Origin: Vibrio sp. Of7-15
GTDB taxonomy: Bacteria > Pseudomonadota > Gammaproteobacteria > Enterobacterales > Vibrionaceae
Length of the DNA: 64,000 bases
Direction of reading: 5' to 3'
Assembly (NCBI RefSeq): GCF_022347565.1
Contig: NZ_JAKRGH010000005.1
Coordinates: 221,302-285,301 of the forward strand
Below the pieces are notes generated by a model. That model had not been told where the DNA came from and searched no databases. It saw only the letters and a program-made list of their open reading frames with translations. Below, piece by piece: positions 34,039-44,105 of this stretch. Position 1 is the first letter of the stretch; every line of letters starts with the position of its first letter. The translations under genes were made by a program, and so were the position numbers.

Positions 34039-36867
34039 GTGAAAACAACGATTATGCGTTCAACGCTAGCAGTAGCGATTGGTTCGGCCATCTCTATGAG
34101 TGCACAAGCCGATATTCTGATTTCTGAGTATGTAGAAGGTTCTAGTTATAACAAAGCCATTGAGATTGCGAATACAGGAGATACCGCTGTTCAACTGTCA
34201 GGGTATCAGTTAGCTCGCTCAACTAACGGTAATGGCAGTTGGTCAAGCAATCTGGATTTATCCAATGTGACCCTAGAGGCGGGTCAAGCTTATGTGATTG
34301 CTAACTCTCGCGCATCTGATGAGTTAAAAGCCAAAGCGAATCTATTAGATGGCATTGTGAGCCACAATGGTGATGACCCATTAGCATTGATGCTAGACAA
34401 CGTGGTTGTGGATGTTGTTGGTGTCATGGGTGATGTTGATTTTGGTAAAGACGTGACTCTGGTTCGTAATATTGATACTGCAAAAGCGAGCAGTACGTAC
34501 GATGAAAGCCAGTGGACAAAGTTAGCCAAAGATAACTTTGATGGCTTAGGTTCTTTAGAAGGGGTTGAGCCTCCGCCTGCGTTTACGTGTACCACTGAAT
34601 CTGGTGAACAACCTGAGTTTACTTCGATTAATGCGATTCAAGGTGATGGCGATAAATCACCACTTATCAGCTCTGGTTTTATTACCAGCGATGAGTACTT
34701 TGTTCAAGGTGTCGTGAGTGCGCGTGTTGATAGTTTATTAAAAGGTTTTTACCTTGCTGCCCAAGATGCCGATGGCAATGCAGACACCTCTGATGGTTTG
34801 TTTATCCATACTGGCGATCAAGCAAGTGCCGATATTCAACCGGGTGCGTTCGTTTGTGTTAAAGGTAAAGTTCAAGAATTCTATAATCAGACTCAGCTGA
34901 AGTCTGACAATAGCCACTACGTTGTGACTGATACGGTTGATGCGCCAGTTGCAACAGAACTTGTGATTCGTGAGGATGAAACGTTACGTCAGGCTCTAGA
35001 GCGTTACGAAGGTATGCTGGTTAAGCTGACTGAACAAAGTGACATGAAAGTGACACGTAACTTTGGTTTTGATTTCGATTCATACCGCAACAACATGGTG
35101 CTATCACACAAAGCGCCATTGATTAAACCCACCCAAGTACACATAGCAGGTAGCGAAGAAGCGAAATTATTGGCAAGCCAAAATGCGCAGAACAAACTGT
35201 TTATCGATACCGATCAAAAAGCACCAAATGGTGTGATCCCATACTTCCCAAGCTTAGATGCCGAGCAAGGTTACATTCGTATTGGTGATCGCTTTGAAAA
35301 TTTAGAAGGGGTGATTGCTTACAGTTACGGTCAGTACCGTATGATCCCAACCAACCAAGTTGAAGCGAGCGATTTTGTTCATCTTGATGACCGCACAGCC
35401 GCACCAGTGGAAGTGGAAGGAACTAACTTAAAAGTTGCCAGCTTCAACGTATTGAACTTCTTCACCAGTGCAAGTGCCATTGGCGGTGATCTGAACGCGA
35501 GCTGTAGTGACCAAGCTGATGCCGATGCATCACGTGGCTGTAACCGTGGTACGAAAGATCTGAATGAGTTTGTTCTTCAGCGCACTAAAATCGTGAATGC
35601 GTTAGTGACCATGGACGCTGACATTGTTGGCTTGATGGAAATGGAAAATAACGGCTTTGGTGATAACAGTGCTATTCAGCATTTGGTTGACACTTTGAAT
35701 GCTGAGTTCAGCAATGAAGAAGACCACTACCGTTTTGTTGAAATTGCTGATGTGGATAAAAACCAAGGCAAGTTCTTAGGCAGTGATGCCATTACGGTGG
35801 CTATTTTATACCGTGAGTCTAAGGTTGCTCTTAAAGGGGATGCAGAAGTGATCCGCATGCCTGAGCAGCACATCACTGGTACTAACTCGAAAGGTGAAGA
35901 GAAAACCCTAGATAAATACCAGCGTGATAGCTTAATGCAAACCTTTAAGGTGAAAGCGGAAGGCAAAGGCCGTAAGAAGTTAACGGTTGTGGTGAATCAC
36001 TTGAAGTCGAAAGGCTCTGGTTGTTATGAAGATTGGGTTAATGACGAGTTTGAGTCTGATCCTGCTGATTTACAAGGTCGCTGTAATAGCTTCCGTGTTT
36101 CTGCTGCCATGGCACTGAGCGAGAAGATCAAAGACGTGAAAGGTGACGTGTTGGTCATGGGTGACATGAACGCCTACGGCATGGAAGATCCGATTCGTTT
36201 ACTTACTGACTACGATCCAACAACCGCAGAGCGTAAGATTGTCTCGGCATCTGGCACTTCAATTGCTGGTGAGCCAATGCATGAAGTGGGCATCGAAGCT
36301 GGAAAAGGGCTAGGGCTTAAAAACCTAAGTGTTGAGTTCCATGGCCCAGAGGCGTATTCATACAGCTACGACGGTGAGCTAGGCAGTTTAGATCACGCGT
36401 TAGGTAATAAATCATTACTGAAAAAAGTCGTGGGCATTGAAGATTGGCACATCAACTCGGTAGAAAACAGCTTGTTTGAATACTCGGGTAAATATTCTGG
36501 TGATTTAGTGAAATCAGAAGGCCCATATTCAGCGTCGGATCATGATCCAATCATCATTAGCCTTAAATATGGTAAGCAAAAGCCAAGCTTTACATTAACC
36601 ATTAAAAACAAGAGTAATCAGCCGCTATACCCTGTATTTAACTCATGGTACTGGGATTCAACGAAGCCTTGGATGATGCCTCACGATAAGCGTGTGTATG
36701 ACGAAAGTGACGCATTCCTAAACCATGTTGGCATCGAAGCAGGCCAAAAAGTGGATGTAGGTGTGTTGGCTTACGGTGTGTTTAATGTACCGTGTGGCTA
36801 CGCGCCATTAAAGTTAGAAGGTGATCTTAAGGCGGTTTACAACGGTACATTCTGTCGAGTTAAGTAA
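34039..36867 (+). CDS. Secreted nuclease paralogue with a different C-terminal domain
   Basis: 942 aa from a GTG at 34039 with SD GAGGTAAG. It is collinear with the preceding nuclease: signal peptide (MRSTLAVAIGSAISMSAQA core), lamin-tail domain (about 24-165), middle region, and endonuclease/exonuclease/phosphatase domain (about 460-845, SFNVLNFF, MEMENNGFG, NHLKSKGS, GDMNAYGMEDP, SDHDPI). It lacks the GlyGly-CTERM tail. After residue about 846 there is a ~95-residue domain with PLYPVFNSWYWDSTKPW and two Cys near the end (VPCGYAP and TFCRVK) that could form a disulfide. I do not recognise that domain. It is probably secreted as a free enzyme or anchored by another route. Tandem duplication then C-terminal replacement is inferred. 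Confidence 0.9.
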   Translation: MKTTIMRSTLAVAIGSAISMSAQADILISEYVEGSSYNKAIEIANTGDTAVQLSGYQLARSTNGNGSWSSNLDLSNVTLEAGQAYVIANSRASDELKAKANLLDGIVSHNGDDPLALMLDNVVVDVVGVMGDVDFGKDVTLVRNIDTAKASSTYDESQWTKLAKDNFDGLGSLEGVEPPPAFTCTTESGEQPEFTSINAIQGDGDKSPLISSGFITSDEYFVQGVVSARVDSLLKGFYLAAQDADGNADTSDGLFIHTGDQASADIQPGAFVCVKGKVQEFYNQTQLKSDNSHYVVTDTVDAPVATELVIREDETLRQALERYEGMLVKLTEQSDMKVTRNFGFDFDSYRNNMVLSHKAPLIKPTQVHIAGSEEAKLLASQNAQNKLFIDTDQKAPNGVIPYFPSLDAEQGYIRIGDRFENLEGVIAYSYGQYRMIPTNQVEASDFVHLDDRTAAPVEVEGTNLKVASFNVLNFFTSASAIGGDLNASCSDQADADASRGCNRGTKDLNEFVLQRTKIVNALVTMDADIVGLMEMENNGFGDNSAIQHLVDTLNAEFSNEEDHYRFVEIADVDKNQGKFLGSDAITVAILYRESKVALKGDAEVIRMPEQHITGTNSKGEEKTLDKYQRDSLMQTFKVKAEGKGRKKLTVVVNHLKSKGSGCYEDWVNDEFESDPADLQGRCNSFRVSAAMALSEKIKDVKGDVLVMGDMNAYGMEDPIRLLTDYDPTTAERKIVSASGTSIAGEPMHEVGIEAGKGLGLKNLSVEFHGPEAYSYSYDGELGSLDHALGNKSLLKKVVGIEDWHINSVENSLFEYSGKYSGDLVKSEGPYSASDHDPIIISLKYGKQKPSFTLTIKNKSNQPLYPVFNSWYWDSTKPWMMPHDKRVYDESDAFLNHVGIEAGQKVDVGVLAYGVFNVPCGYAPLKLEGDLKAVYNGTFCRVK

Positions 36868-36910
36868 TCTGTCTTACTAAAGTTCAGAAACGATAGTTTT
36901 CACTAATGAG

Positions 36911-36948
36911 AAGGCAAGCTTGATAAGTTCGAGCTTGCCTTTATTATT
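36911..36948 (+). terminator. Rho-independent terminator after nuclease 2
   Basis: Ten-bp stem AAGGCAAGCT (36911-36920) with AGCTTGCCTT (36932-36941), followed by TATTATT. The T-run is modest. Confidence 0.75.
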
Positions 36949-37005
36949 TCATGCTGCACAATACTGCCCTTATTGTTTGAGCCAGATGTGAGAGCCCAAT
37001 TCGCT

Positions 37006-37584
37006 ATGCTATTAATCATCGACAATTACGACTCCTTTACTTACAACCTATACCAATACTTCTGCGAGCTTGGTGCCGAGGTAAAAGTAGTTCGTAATGA
37101 TGAGATCGATATTGCTGGCATTGAAGCATTGGCGCCGAGCCACTTAGTGATCTCTCCCGGCCCCTGTACTCCCAATGAAGCAGGTATTTCTTTGCTGGCT
37201 ATTGAGCACTTTGCAGGTAAATTACCTATTTTAGGGGTGTGCTTAGGTCATCAATCCATCGCACAAGTATTTGGTGGCGATGTGATTCGCGCGAAGCAAG
37301 TCATGCACGGTAAAACCTCACCCATAAAGCATACGAATCAAAGCGTATTTACGGGATTGAATAACCCACTTACGGTGACCCGTTATCACTCTTTAGTGGT
37401 GAAGAAAGAAACTCTCCCGGCGTGTTTTACTGTTACGGCTTGGACTGAGAATGAACACGGTGAGCCCGATGAAATCATGGGTTTCGTGCACAATAGCTTG
37501 CCAATTGAGGCTGTACAGTTTCATCCTGAATCGATTCTTACTGAGCAAGGGCACCAGCTACTTCAGAACTTCCTTAACCGCTAA
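37006..37584 (+). CDS. pabA: Aminodeoxychorismate/anthranilate synthase glutamine amidotransferase subunit
   Basis: Class I glutamine amidotransferase of about 192 aa from the ATG at 37006 ([15 protein letters not shown]); an in-frame upstream TTG would add 11 residues. The nucleophile Cys lies in GVCLGHQS and the His-Glu pair in VQFHPES. It supplies ammonia to PabB for folate, and may also serve TrpE. The pabA-argD-ast order matches V. cholerae, where the gene is annotated as component II (pabA/trpG); the two roles cannot be separated from sequence. Confidence 0.92.
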   Translation: MLLIIDNYDSFTYNLYQYFCELGAEVKVVRNDEIDIAGIEALAPSHLVISPGPCTPNEAGISLLAIEHFAGKLPILGVCLGHQSIAQVFGGDVIRAKQVMHGKTSPIKHTNQSVFTGLNNPLTVTRYHSLVVKKETLPACFTVTAWTENEHGEPDEIMGFVHNSLPIEAVQFHPESILTEQGHQLLQNFLNR

Positions 37585-37867
37585 GGCGATCTAGCTCACC
37601 TTTTTTAACAATTCTTTTGCATTTACGGGTTGCTATTCCAGTGCAACCTTATTCATCCTACATTTCCGCGTTATGGCTTTATTGCCCATATAGAAATAGT
37701 GATTTAATCAATTAGCGCTTCATAAACTTTCCATTCTTGTGCATAAATATAACCCCTCTAGCAAAAAACACTGGTTTTATCCCAAACGAAAAAAATTTTC
37801 TGCTATTGAACTGGTTAATAAAATGTAAATACTATGCTTATAGCAGTATGCACAGAAGGAAAATGTG
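37585..37867. other. pabA-argD intergenic region with the argD promoter
   Basis: 283 bp without a credible [18 protein letters not shown] (near 37739-37753) is weakly ARG-box-like (TGCAT-type left half only). An SD AGAAGGA stands 7 nt before the argD ATG. I see no convincing terminator for pabA. Confidence 0.4.
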
Positions 37868-39088
37868 ATGACAATGGAACAGAAAGTAGAACGTAAACAG
37901 TTTGATGATGTAATGGTACCTTGCTACAACCCAATGCAGGTTATTCCGGTGAAGGGCAAAGGTGCTCGTATTTGGGATCAAGACGATCGTGAATACATTG
38001 ATCTGGCTGGTGGTATTGCGGTGAGCTGTTTAGGTCATTGTCATCCAGCCATGGTTGATGCTTTAAAAGGTCAAGCTGATAAGTTGTGGCACTTGAGTAA
38101 TGTCATGACCAATGAACCTGCAATCCGTTTAGCGAAGAAGCTAACGGAAGTTTCTTTTGCCGAGAAAGTCTTTTTTGCCAACTCAGGGGCTGAGGCTAAT
38201 GAAGCGGCACTTAAGCTTGCTCGTCGTTGGGCAGCAGACGTTCACGGTGACGAAAAGTCTGAAATCATCGCCTTTAAACAAGGTTTCCACGGCCGTACTT
38301 TCTTTACGGTAACGGTTGGTGGTCAAGCGGCTTACTCTGATGGTTTTGGTCCTAAGCCGGGCGATGTGACTCACCTTGAGTACAACGATCTTGAAACGCT
38401 GGCAGAACACATGTCTGAGCGTACGTGTGCGATCATGATGGAACCACTTCAAGGTGAAGGTGGCATCATTTCCCCTACGTCTGAATTTGTAAAAGGCGTT
38501 CGTGAACTGTGTGACAAACACAACGCGCTGCTTATTTTTGATGAAGTTCAAACAGGTAACGGCCGTACTGGTGAGTTTTACGCTTATCAAGGTCTGGGTG
38601 TTACGCCAGATATTCTAAGCACGGCAAAATCACTGGGTGGTGGTTTCCCTGTTGGCGCAATGCTTACCACGACTGAACTTGCGAAACACCTGAAAGTAGG
38701 CACGCATGGCTCAACATACGGTGGTAACCCACTGGCGTGTGCAGTTGCTGAAGCTGTTGTGGATGAAATCAGCAAACCAGACGTTCTGGCGGGTGTGAAA
38801 GAGCGTGAGCAATGGTTCCGTGATGGCTTAGCTACAATTAATGCTAAACACAACGTGTTCTCAGAAATTCGTGGTAAAGGATTATTACTTGGTGCTGTTC
38901 TTAATGAAGAATGGCAAGGCCGTGCGCGTGACGTATTAGTTGCCGCTGGTGAAGAAGGTTTATTGGTGCTAGTTGCAGGTATGAATATTGTGCGCTTCAC
39001 GCCATCACTTGTGATCACCAAACAAGAAGTTGAAGAAGGTTTAGCTCGCCTAGATCGAGCAATCGCGAAACTTGTAGCAGCAGCTTAA
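37868..39088 (+). CDS. argD: Acetylornithine/succinylornithine aminotransferase
   Basis: Class III PLP aminotransferase of 406 aa (ATG at 37868, SD AAGGA; an adjacent GTG is possible). The Schiff-base Lys lies in [11 protein letters not shown] (about 250-260), with [11 protein letters not shown] and [12 protein letters not shown] around the cofactor. ArgD-type enzymes act on N-acetylornithine in synthesis; AstC-type act on succinylornithine in AST degradation. Here the gene precedes astA and astD, yet the argE/argCBGH cluster has no argD, so this one gene probably serves both pathways, as the single V. cholerae gene does. 30 bp separate it from astA. Confidence 0.93.
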   Translation: MTMEQKVERKQFDDVMVPCYNPMQVIPVKGKGARIWDQDDREYIDLAGGIAVSCLGHCHPAMVDALKGQADKLWHLSNVMTNEPAIRLAKKLTEVSFAEKVFFANSGAEANEAALKLARRWAADVHGDEKSEIIAFKQGFHGRTFFTVTVGGQAAYSDGFGPKPGDVTHLEYNDLETLAEHMSERTCAIMMEPLQGEGGIISPTSEFVKGVRELCDKHNALLIFDEVQTGNGRTGEFYAYQGLGVTPDILSTAKSLGGGFPVGAMLTTTELAKHLKVGTHGSTYGGNPLACAVAEAVVDEISKPDVLAGVKEREQWFRDGLATINAKHNVFSEIRGKGLLLGAVLNEEWQGRARDVLVAAGEEGLLVLVAGMNIVRFTPSLVITKQEVEEGLARLDRAIAKLVAAA

Positions 39089-39118
39089 TGTTGCTACCCG
39101 CATCAGGAGGGAGTATCG

Positions 39119-40135
39119 ATGCTGGTTATTCGTCCAATTACTGACGCAGATTATCCGGCGCTTATGCGTTGTGCTGAGGAGTCCGGTCACGGTTTTACCT
39201 CGCTGCCAGTGAATGAAGAGTTATTACGCAATCGAATTGAACATTCGATCGAGAGTTTTAAAACAACCGTTACAGAGCCCGGCAATGAAGGCTATTTAAT
39301 GGTGGCTGAAGACACTGAGACCGGTGAGGTTGCAGGAACCACGGCCATTGAAGCGGCGATTGGGTTAGACAACCCATTTTATAGCTATCACATCAGTAAA
39401 GTTGTGCATTCATCTCATCGTCTTGGGGTGAATAACGTGGTTAAGTTACTGACATTTGGTAACAACTACACGGGTTGTTCTGAAATTTGTACTCTGTTTT
39501 TACGCCCGGAGTTCCGTGGTGGATTAAATGGCCGCTTAATGTCAAAAAGCCGTTTTTTAATGATGGCAGAGCACAGAGAGCGTTTTTCTGAAACTGTGTT
39601 TGCTGAAATGCGCGGTGTATCGGACGAAGATGGTAACTCGCCATTTTGGGAGTGGCTACAAGAGCATTTCTTCTCTATCGACTTTAAATTAGCTGATTAC
39701 CTAACAGGTATTGGTAAAAAAGGCTTTATTGCCGATTTAATGCCAAAGCTGCCTATATACATTAACCTGCTTAGCCCAGAAGCCCAAGCGGTGATTGGTC
39801 AGGTGCATGAAAAAACACGCCCTGCTTTGCGTTTGTTAGAGAAAGAAGGCTTTTCATGCCGTGGGTACGTAGACATCTTTGATGCAGGCCCAACGGTTGA
39901 ATGTGATTTACGTAACGTGGAATCGGTGCGCCACTCTTTCCGCTGTAAAGTGGTGATTGGTGAGCACACAAGTGCCCAGCAGTATCTGATCGCAAACACA
40001 TCGTTTGAACATTTCCGAGCAACGGCGGCCGCAGCGGCAGTCGATAAGGAAACAGATACGGTTCATCTTAGCCAGGAAGTGGCTTCCGCACTTCAGGTAA
40101 AAGCGGGCGATATGGTTCGCTTGTTAGCGCAATAA
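39119..40135 (+). CDS. astA: Arginine N-succinyltransferase
   Basis: 338 aa (E. coli 344). First step of the AST pathway: succinyl-CoA plus arginine gives N2-succinylarginine. The family N-terminus MLVIRPITDADYPALMRCAEESGHG, GNEGYLMVAEDTETGEVAGT, and the GLNGRLMSKSRF segment fit AstA. SD AGGAGG. It is in an operon with argD and astD. astB and astE, needed to complete the route, are not in this window. Confidence 0.96.
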   Translation: MLVIRPITDADYPALMRCAEESGHGFTSLPVNEELLRNRIEHSIESFKTTVTEPGNEGYLMVAEDTETGEVAGTTAIEAAIGLDNPFYSYHISKVVHSSHRLGVNNVVKLLTFGNNYTGCSEICTLFLRPEFRGGLNGRLMSKSRFLMMAEHRERFSETVFAEMRGVSDEDGNSPFWEWLQEHFFSIDFKLADYLTGIGKKGFIADLMPKLPIYINLLSPEAQAVIGQVHEKTRPALRLLEKEGFSCRGYVDIFDAGPTVECDLRNVESVRHSFRCKVVIGEHTSAQQYLIANTSFEHFRATAAAAAVDKETDTVHLSQEVASALQVKAGDMVRLLAQ

Positions 40136-40199
40136 CTCTTGTGCGGTAACAGCTACACTTTAAGTCGTAGTTGTTACCCCCAAGCAGTAGGAGATAGTA

Positions 40200-41657
40200 A
40201 TGACACAATGGATTTCGGGTCAGTGGGTTGCTGGCCAAGGTGAAGCTATGGTTTCACTTAGCCCTGTAGACAGCCGTGAATTATGGCAAGGTGAAGCAGC
40301 AACCGCTGAGCAAGTTGAGTCTGCTGTGAAGGCAGCTCGTAAAGCGTTTCCCGCGTGGAAAAAATTAAGTTTTGAAGAGCGTGAAGCCATTGTGCTGGCG
40401 TTTGGTGAGTTATTAAAAGAAAACAGCGAAGAAATCGCTCGCATCATTGCTGAAGAAACGGGAAAACCATTATGGGAAACTCGTACAGAAGCGGGTGCGA
40501 TGGTGGGGAAATTAGCTATTTCTATTCGTGCTTACCACGATCGTACGGGCCATAAAGCGCGTGAAGCGGCGGGCAATAATATTGTCTTACGTCACCGCCC
40601 ATTAGGTGTGATGGCGGTATTTGGCCCTTATAACTTCCCGGGCCATTTACCAAATGGTCACATCGTACCTGCTTTGTTAGCGGGTAATACCGTTGTGTTT
40701 AAGCCTTCAGATCAAACCCCTTGGATTGGTGAGTTTGTGATGAAGTTGTGGCAACAAGCGGGTCTGCCTGATGGTGTTATTAACCTAGTTCAAGGTGCTC
40801 GTTCAACGGGTGAAGCGCTAGCGGGGGCAAAAGGCATTGATGGGTTGCTGTTTACGGGCAGTGCCAATACGGGTCATATTCTTCATCGTCAGTTTGCTGG
40901 TCAACCAGGCAAGATGTTAGCACTAGAAATGGGTGGCAATAACCCAATGGTGATCTCGAAAGATTACGGTGAACTAGAAGCGACGGTATACACCATTATT
41001 CAATCGGCATTTATCAGTGCTGGTCAGCGTTGTACTTGTGCGCGTCGTTTATACGTACCAAATGGTGAGTCTGGCGATGCACTGATCGCTCGTCTACTTG
41101 AAGTGACGAAGCAGTTGCGTGTCGATGAACCATTCGCAGATCCTCAGCCATTCATGGGACCACAAATTTCTATTGCGGCGGCGGAGCATATTTTAGCAGC
41201 ACAAACGAATTTGCAGTCTCTTGGCGGAGAAAGCCTACTTGAAGCTAAACTGGTGTCTGGTGCGATTGTTACCCCAGGCATTATTGAAGTGTCTAAGCTC
41301 GCAGAGCTACCAGATGAAGAGTACTTCGGCCCACTATTGCAAGTGGTGCGTTACGATTCACTAGAGCAAGCTGTGGAATTGGCTAATGACACTCGTTATG
41401 GTTTATCTGCGGGTTTGGTTTCCACCAATGATGATGAATGGGAATACTTTGTTGAACATATTCGTGCTGGCATTGTGAACCGTAATCGCCAGTTAACAGG
41501 TGCAAGTGGTGATGCGCCATTTGGTGGCCCAGGTGCTTCTGGCAACTTACGACCAAGTGCCTATTACGCCGCTGATTATTGTGCATACCCAATGGCATCA
41601 ATGGAAGGGGATACGACGGTATTACCTGCAACCCTCTCACCAGGCATTACCCTTTAA
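40200..41657 (+). CDS. astD: N-succinylglutamate 5-semialdehyde dehydrogenase
   Basis: Aldehyde dehydrogenase superfamily, 485 aa (E. coli 492), oxidising succinylglutamate semialdehyde with NAD. The Glu general base lies in LEMGGNNP and the catalytic Cys in [11 protein letters not shown]. The family motif [14 protein letters not shown] supports AstD over other ALDHs. SD TAGGAG. 10 bp separate the stop from the next gene. Confidence 0.96.
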   Translation: MTQWISGQWVAGQGEAMVSLSPVDSRELWQGEAATAEQVESAVKAARKAFPAWKKLSFEEREAIVLAFGELLKENSEEIARIIAEETGKPLWETRTEAGAMVGKLAISIRAYHDRTGHKAREAAGNNIVLRHRPLGVMAVFGPYNFPGHLPNGHIVPALLAGNTVVFKPSDQTPWIGEFVMKLWQQAGLPDGVINLVQGARSTGEALAGAKGIDGLLFTGSANTGHILHRQFAGQPGKMLALEMGGNNPMVISKDYGELEATVYTIIQSAFISAGQRCTCARRLYVPNGESGDALIARLLEVTKQLRVDEPFADPQPFMGPQISIAAAEHILAAQTNLQSLGGESLLEAKLVSGAIVTPGIIEVSKLAELPDEEYFGPLLQVVRYDSLEQAVELANDTRYGLSAGLVSTNDDEWEYFVEHIRAGIVNRNRQLTGASGDAPFGGPGASGNLRPSAYYAADYCAYPMASMEGDTTVLPATLSPGITL

Positions 41658-41667
41658 GGAGAAAGGA

Positions 41668-42468
41668 ATGACTGTAGCAGTAGAGCAACTTTTTGAACAT
41701 TTATGGCAAGACTATACCACTCGTTTGTGTCCATCCGCCGCTAAGGTACAGAAGTTATTGGCAGGATCTGAGGCATTATTGAACGACCACATTGCACTGC
41801 GTACTTTTAACCTACCACAAGTGGGATTAGACAGATTAGCTGCGCCATTTATTGCAATTGGTTACGTTCCGTGTGGTGAATACCACTTTGAAGCGAAGAA
41901 GTTATTTGCTCGTCATTTTGAACATCCTGATCCACGTGCTCCTAAAGTGTTTATTAGTGAGTTGTTGGTTGGTCAGTGCTCTGCGAAGCTGCAGGAAACC
42001 GTTCGTAGTTTGGTGGAACAGGTACCTGAGAGTTTGTTTAATAATTCTGAATTCTTGTACAGCGGACGTCCGTGGTCACTGAGTTTTGACGACTATCAGG
42101 TGTTGAGTGAAGAAAGTGAATACGCGGCATGGCTAGCGGCTCATGGCTTTGGCGCGAATCACTTCACGGTGAGTGTGAATCAGCTTGATACGCTAGAAGA
42201 AGTAAAAACAGTGAATGATGTGCTTCGTGGTGCAGGGTTTGTAATTAATGAAGCGGGTGGGGAAGTGAAAGGCTCTCCTGACGTTTTGTTAGAGCAGTCT
42301 TCCACCATGGCAGATCAGGTCAGTGTGAACTTCACGGATGGTGATAAAACGGTCCCAGGCGGTTTTTACGAGTTTGCTAAACGTTATCCACTTGAAAGTG
42401 GTGAACTGTATTCGGGTTTTGTGGCAGCATCTGCCGATAAAATTTTTGAAAGTACTAATGTTCAATAA
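41668..42468 (+). CDS. DUF1338 protein (2-oxoadipate dioxygenase/decarboxylase family)
   Basis: 266 aa from the ATG at 41668 with SD AAGGAGA. It matches the DUF1338 family, as I recall it: LFEHLWQDYTTRLCPSA, DHIALRTFN (His of the iron site), YHFEAKKLFARHFEHPD, and a final Glu in YSGFVAASADKIFESTN. Larger members (HglS/YdcJ) are Fe(II) enzymes converting 2-oxoadipate to D-2-hydroxyglutarate in lysine catabolism. Its place at the end of argD-astA-astD suggests an accessory role in arginine or related amino-acid degradation. The substrate here is unknown. Confidence 0.85.
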   Translation: MTVAVEQLFEHLWQDYTTRLCPSAAKVQKLLAGSEALLNDHIALRTFNLPQVGLDRLAAPFIAIGYVPCGEYHFEAKKLFARHFEHPDPRAPKVFISELLVGQCSAKLQETVRSLVEQVPESLFNNSEFLYSGRPWSLSFDDYQVLSEESEYAAWLAAHGFGANHFTVSVNQLDTLEEVKTVNDVLRGAGFVINEAGGEVKGSPDVLLEQSSTMADQVSVNFTDGDKTVPGGFYEFAKRYPLESGELYSGFVAASADKIFESTNVQ

Positions 42469-42799
42469 CGGTGGGCTTAGAAATTAAATCTTAGTTTACT
42501 TCGGTTTTGTGTTTCGTTCACACGCGGTAAACTGAGTGAGTTTTCTGGGCCAATAACATAATTCGAGGTGTCTTTTGTCCAGAGAGGCACCTCCTTTTCA
42601 TCTTGCCTTGCTCGGTGTCTTTTTTATGTTTCATAGAGAGGACAGCTGGAAGGTTAAGGTGGCCTTTGTCTTGTCACAGCACCACTTCTAGTTGTACATA
42701 AGAGCCCTACGTGTTTAAGCACGTTTTAGGGTAAAACATAACAATAAAAAAAGGCCACACCCGGATGGGAGTGGCCTTTATCATTTGGGTACGATGAAA
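42469..42799. other. DUF1338-crp convergent intergenic region
   Basis: 331 bp. The only clear element is the terminator at 42746-42783. The remainder has no credible ORF. A TGTG-N7-CACA near 42506-42520 is one base short of a CRP site and is not called. Confidence 0.5.
42746..42783. terminator. Bidirectional terminator between the ast operon and crp
   Basis: AAAAAAAGGCCAC (from 42746) pairs with GTGGCCTTT (42771-42779), extended by imperfect ACCC/GGGA pairing. A-run and T-run flank it, so it serves crp (minus) and the ast operon (plus). Confidence 0.85.
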
Positions 42800-43432
42800 T
42801 TAACGAGTGCCGTAAACTACAATCGTTTTACCGTGGGCAGAAATTAGGTTCTGCTCTTCTAGCATTTTCAAAATGCGACCAACGGTTTCGCGTGAACAAC
42901 CTACGATCTGACCAATTTCCTGACGAGTAATCTTAATTTGCATACCGTCTGGGTGTGTCATTGCATCTGGTTGTTTTGCAAGGTTTAGTAGAGTCTGTGC
43001 AATACGGCCTGTTACGTCAAGGAAGGCTAAGTCGCCCACTTTCTGACTAGTAACTTGTAGGCGGTTCGCCATTTGAGCTGAGAGACGCATCAAGATATCT
43101 GGGTTAACTTGGATCAGCTGGCGGAATTTCTTAAATGAAATTTCAGCAACTTCACACGGAGTTTTAGCTCGTACCCATGCGGTACGTTCTTGATCTTCTT
43201 CGAATAAGCCTAACTCACCAATGAAGTCACCTTGGTTAAGGTAAGACAAGATCATCTCTTTGCCTTCTTCATCTTTAATTAGAACAGCTACAGAGCCTTT
43301 TACGATGTAGTATAAAGTCTCTGCCTTTTCACCCGCATGAATTAGCGTGCTCTTAGAAGGGTATTTATGAATGTGACAATGTGAAAGAAACCACTCTAAT
43401 GTAGGGTCGGTTTGCGGTTTACCTAGAACCAT
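42800..43432 (-). CDS. crp: cAMP receptor protein
   Basis: Global cAMP-dependent regulator, 210 aa from the ATG at 43432 ([20 protein letters not shown]), the same length as E. coli CRP; upstream in-frame sequence has no family support. The cAMP pocket [16 protein letters not shown] (about 71-86) and the C-terminal HTH with [19 protein letters not shown] (about 169-187) are intact. It is divergent from a YhfA-type OsmC gene, as in E. coli. Confidence 0.98.
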   Translation of the reverse strand: MVLGKPQTDPTLEWFLSHCHIHKYPSKSTLIHAGEKAETLYYIVKGSVAVLIKDEEGKEMILSYLNQGDFIGELGLFEEDQERTAWVRAKTPCEVAEISFKKFRQLIQVNPDILMRLSAQMANRLQVTSQKVGDLAFLDVTGRIAQTLLNLAKQPDAMTHPDGMQIKITRQEIGQIVGCSRETVGRILKMLEEQNLISAHGKTIVVYGTR

Positions 43433-43636
43433 AATATCTAACTTCCTCTGCAGGTATCGCCCAGCAGCAATATCCATATAATAAATTTACTGAGCCTAAT
43501 GTCATGACGACTGTTAGGATATGAATAATGCAGACAGGCTGCAAGCTCACTTGAGTTTCAATATGAAATATTATCCTTTTTCGAAAATGATTTCTTGACT
43601 TTGATCGCTATGAAACAGCGTTCAAGTACTCAAAAG

Positions 43637-43652
43637 TGTGCACATGATCACG
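43637..43652. promoter_or_regulatory. Candidate CRP site between crp and yhfA
   Basis: TGTGC-N6-TCACG (consensus TGTGA-N6-TCACA, 8 of 10), with favourable flanks (AAG before). It lies 27 bp upstream of the yhfA start and about 205 bp from crp. E. coli crp is autoregulated through its divergent promoter, making a site here plausible. Confidence 0.45.
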
Positions 43653-43678
43653 ACCTTATTAGTAAGTTGGAGAAAACA

Positions 43679-44083
43679 ATGCAAGCGCAAGTGAAATGGG
43701 TAGAGGATATGACGTTCTTAGGGCAGTCAAATTCTGGCCACAGTGTGGTAATGGATGGTAATGGTGGCAGTAAAGCACCAAGCCCAATGGAGATGGTTTT
43801 AATGGCTGCGGGAGGGTGTAGTTCCGTGGATGTGGTGGATGGACTAAAATCTGCCGAACAAAATGTAACGGGCTGTGAAGCACAATTAAGTGCTACTCGT
43901 CGCGATCAAGCGCCAAAGCTATTTACCGAAGTAAACATTCATTTTGTGGTCGCAGGCGATGACTTAGATGAGAGTGTGGTGGCTAAAGTCACGGCTGACT
44001 CATTAGAGAAATATTGCTCAGTGTGTTTAATGCTGGGAGAAGGCATTAAGATGACGCACAGCTACGAGATTGTTGCTAGCTAA
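43679..44083 (+). CDS. yhfA: OsmC/Ohr-family protein, YhfA type
   Basis: 134 aa from the ATG at 43679 with SD TTGGAG; a 28-residue upstream extension lacks support. OsmC fold. The two Cys expected for thiol peroxidases are visible in GGCSSVDVV and YCSVCLML. E. coli YhfA has the same length and sits divergent to crp. Peroxide-detoxifying activity is likely by family but unproven for this subgroup. Confidence 0.9.
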   Translation: MQAQVKWVEDMTFLGQSNSGHSVVMDGNGGSKAPSPMEMVLMAAGGCSSVDVVDGLKSAEQNVTGCEAQLSATRRDQAPKLFTEVNIHFVVAGDDLDESVVAKVTADSLEKYCSVCLMLGEGIKMTHSYEIVAS

Positions 44084-44105
44084 TCGCTTGGGATTTCACT
44101 GTTTT

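Noticed and set aside
38183..39021. Two antisense ORFs of 135 and 144 aa within argD
   Set aside because: Both mirror the argD coding frame, with Thr/Ser/Pro-rich composition typical of shadows.
42506..42520. TGTG-N7-CACA resembling a CRP site
   Set aside because: Spacing is one base short of the N8 needed between TGTG and CACA, and it lies between convergent genes.
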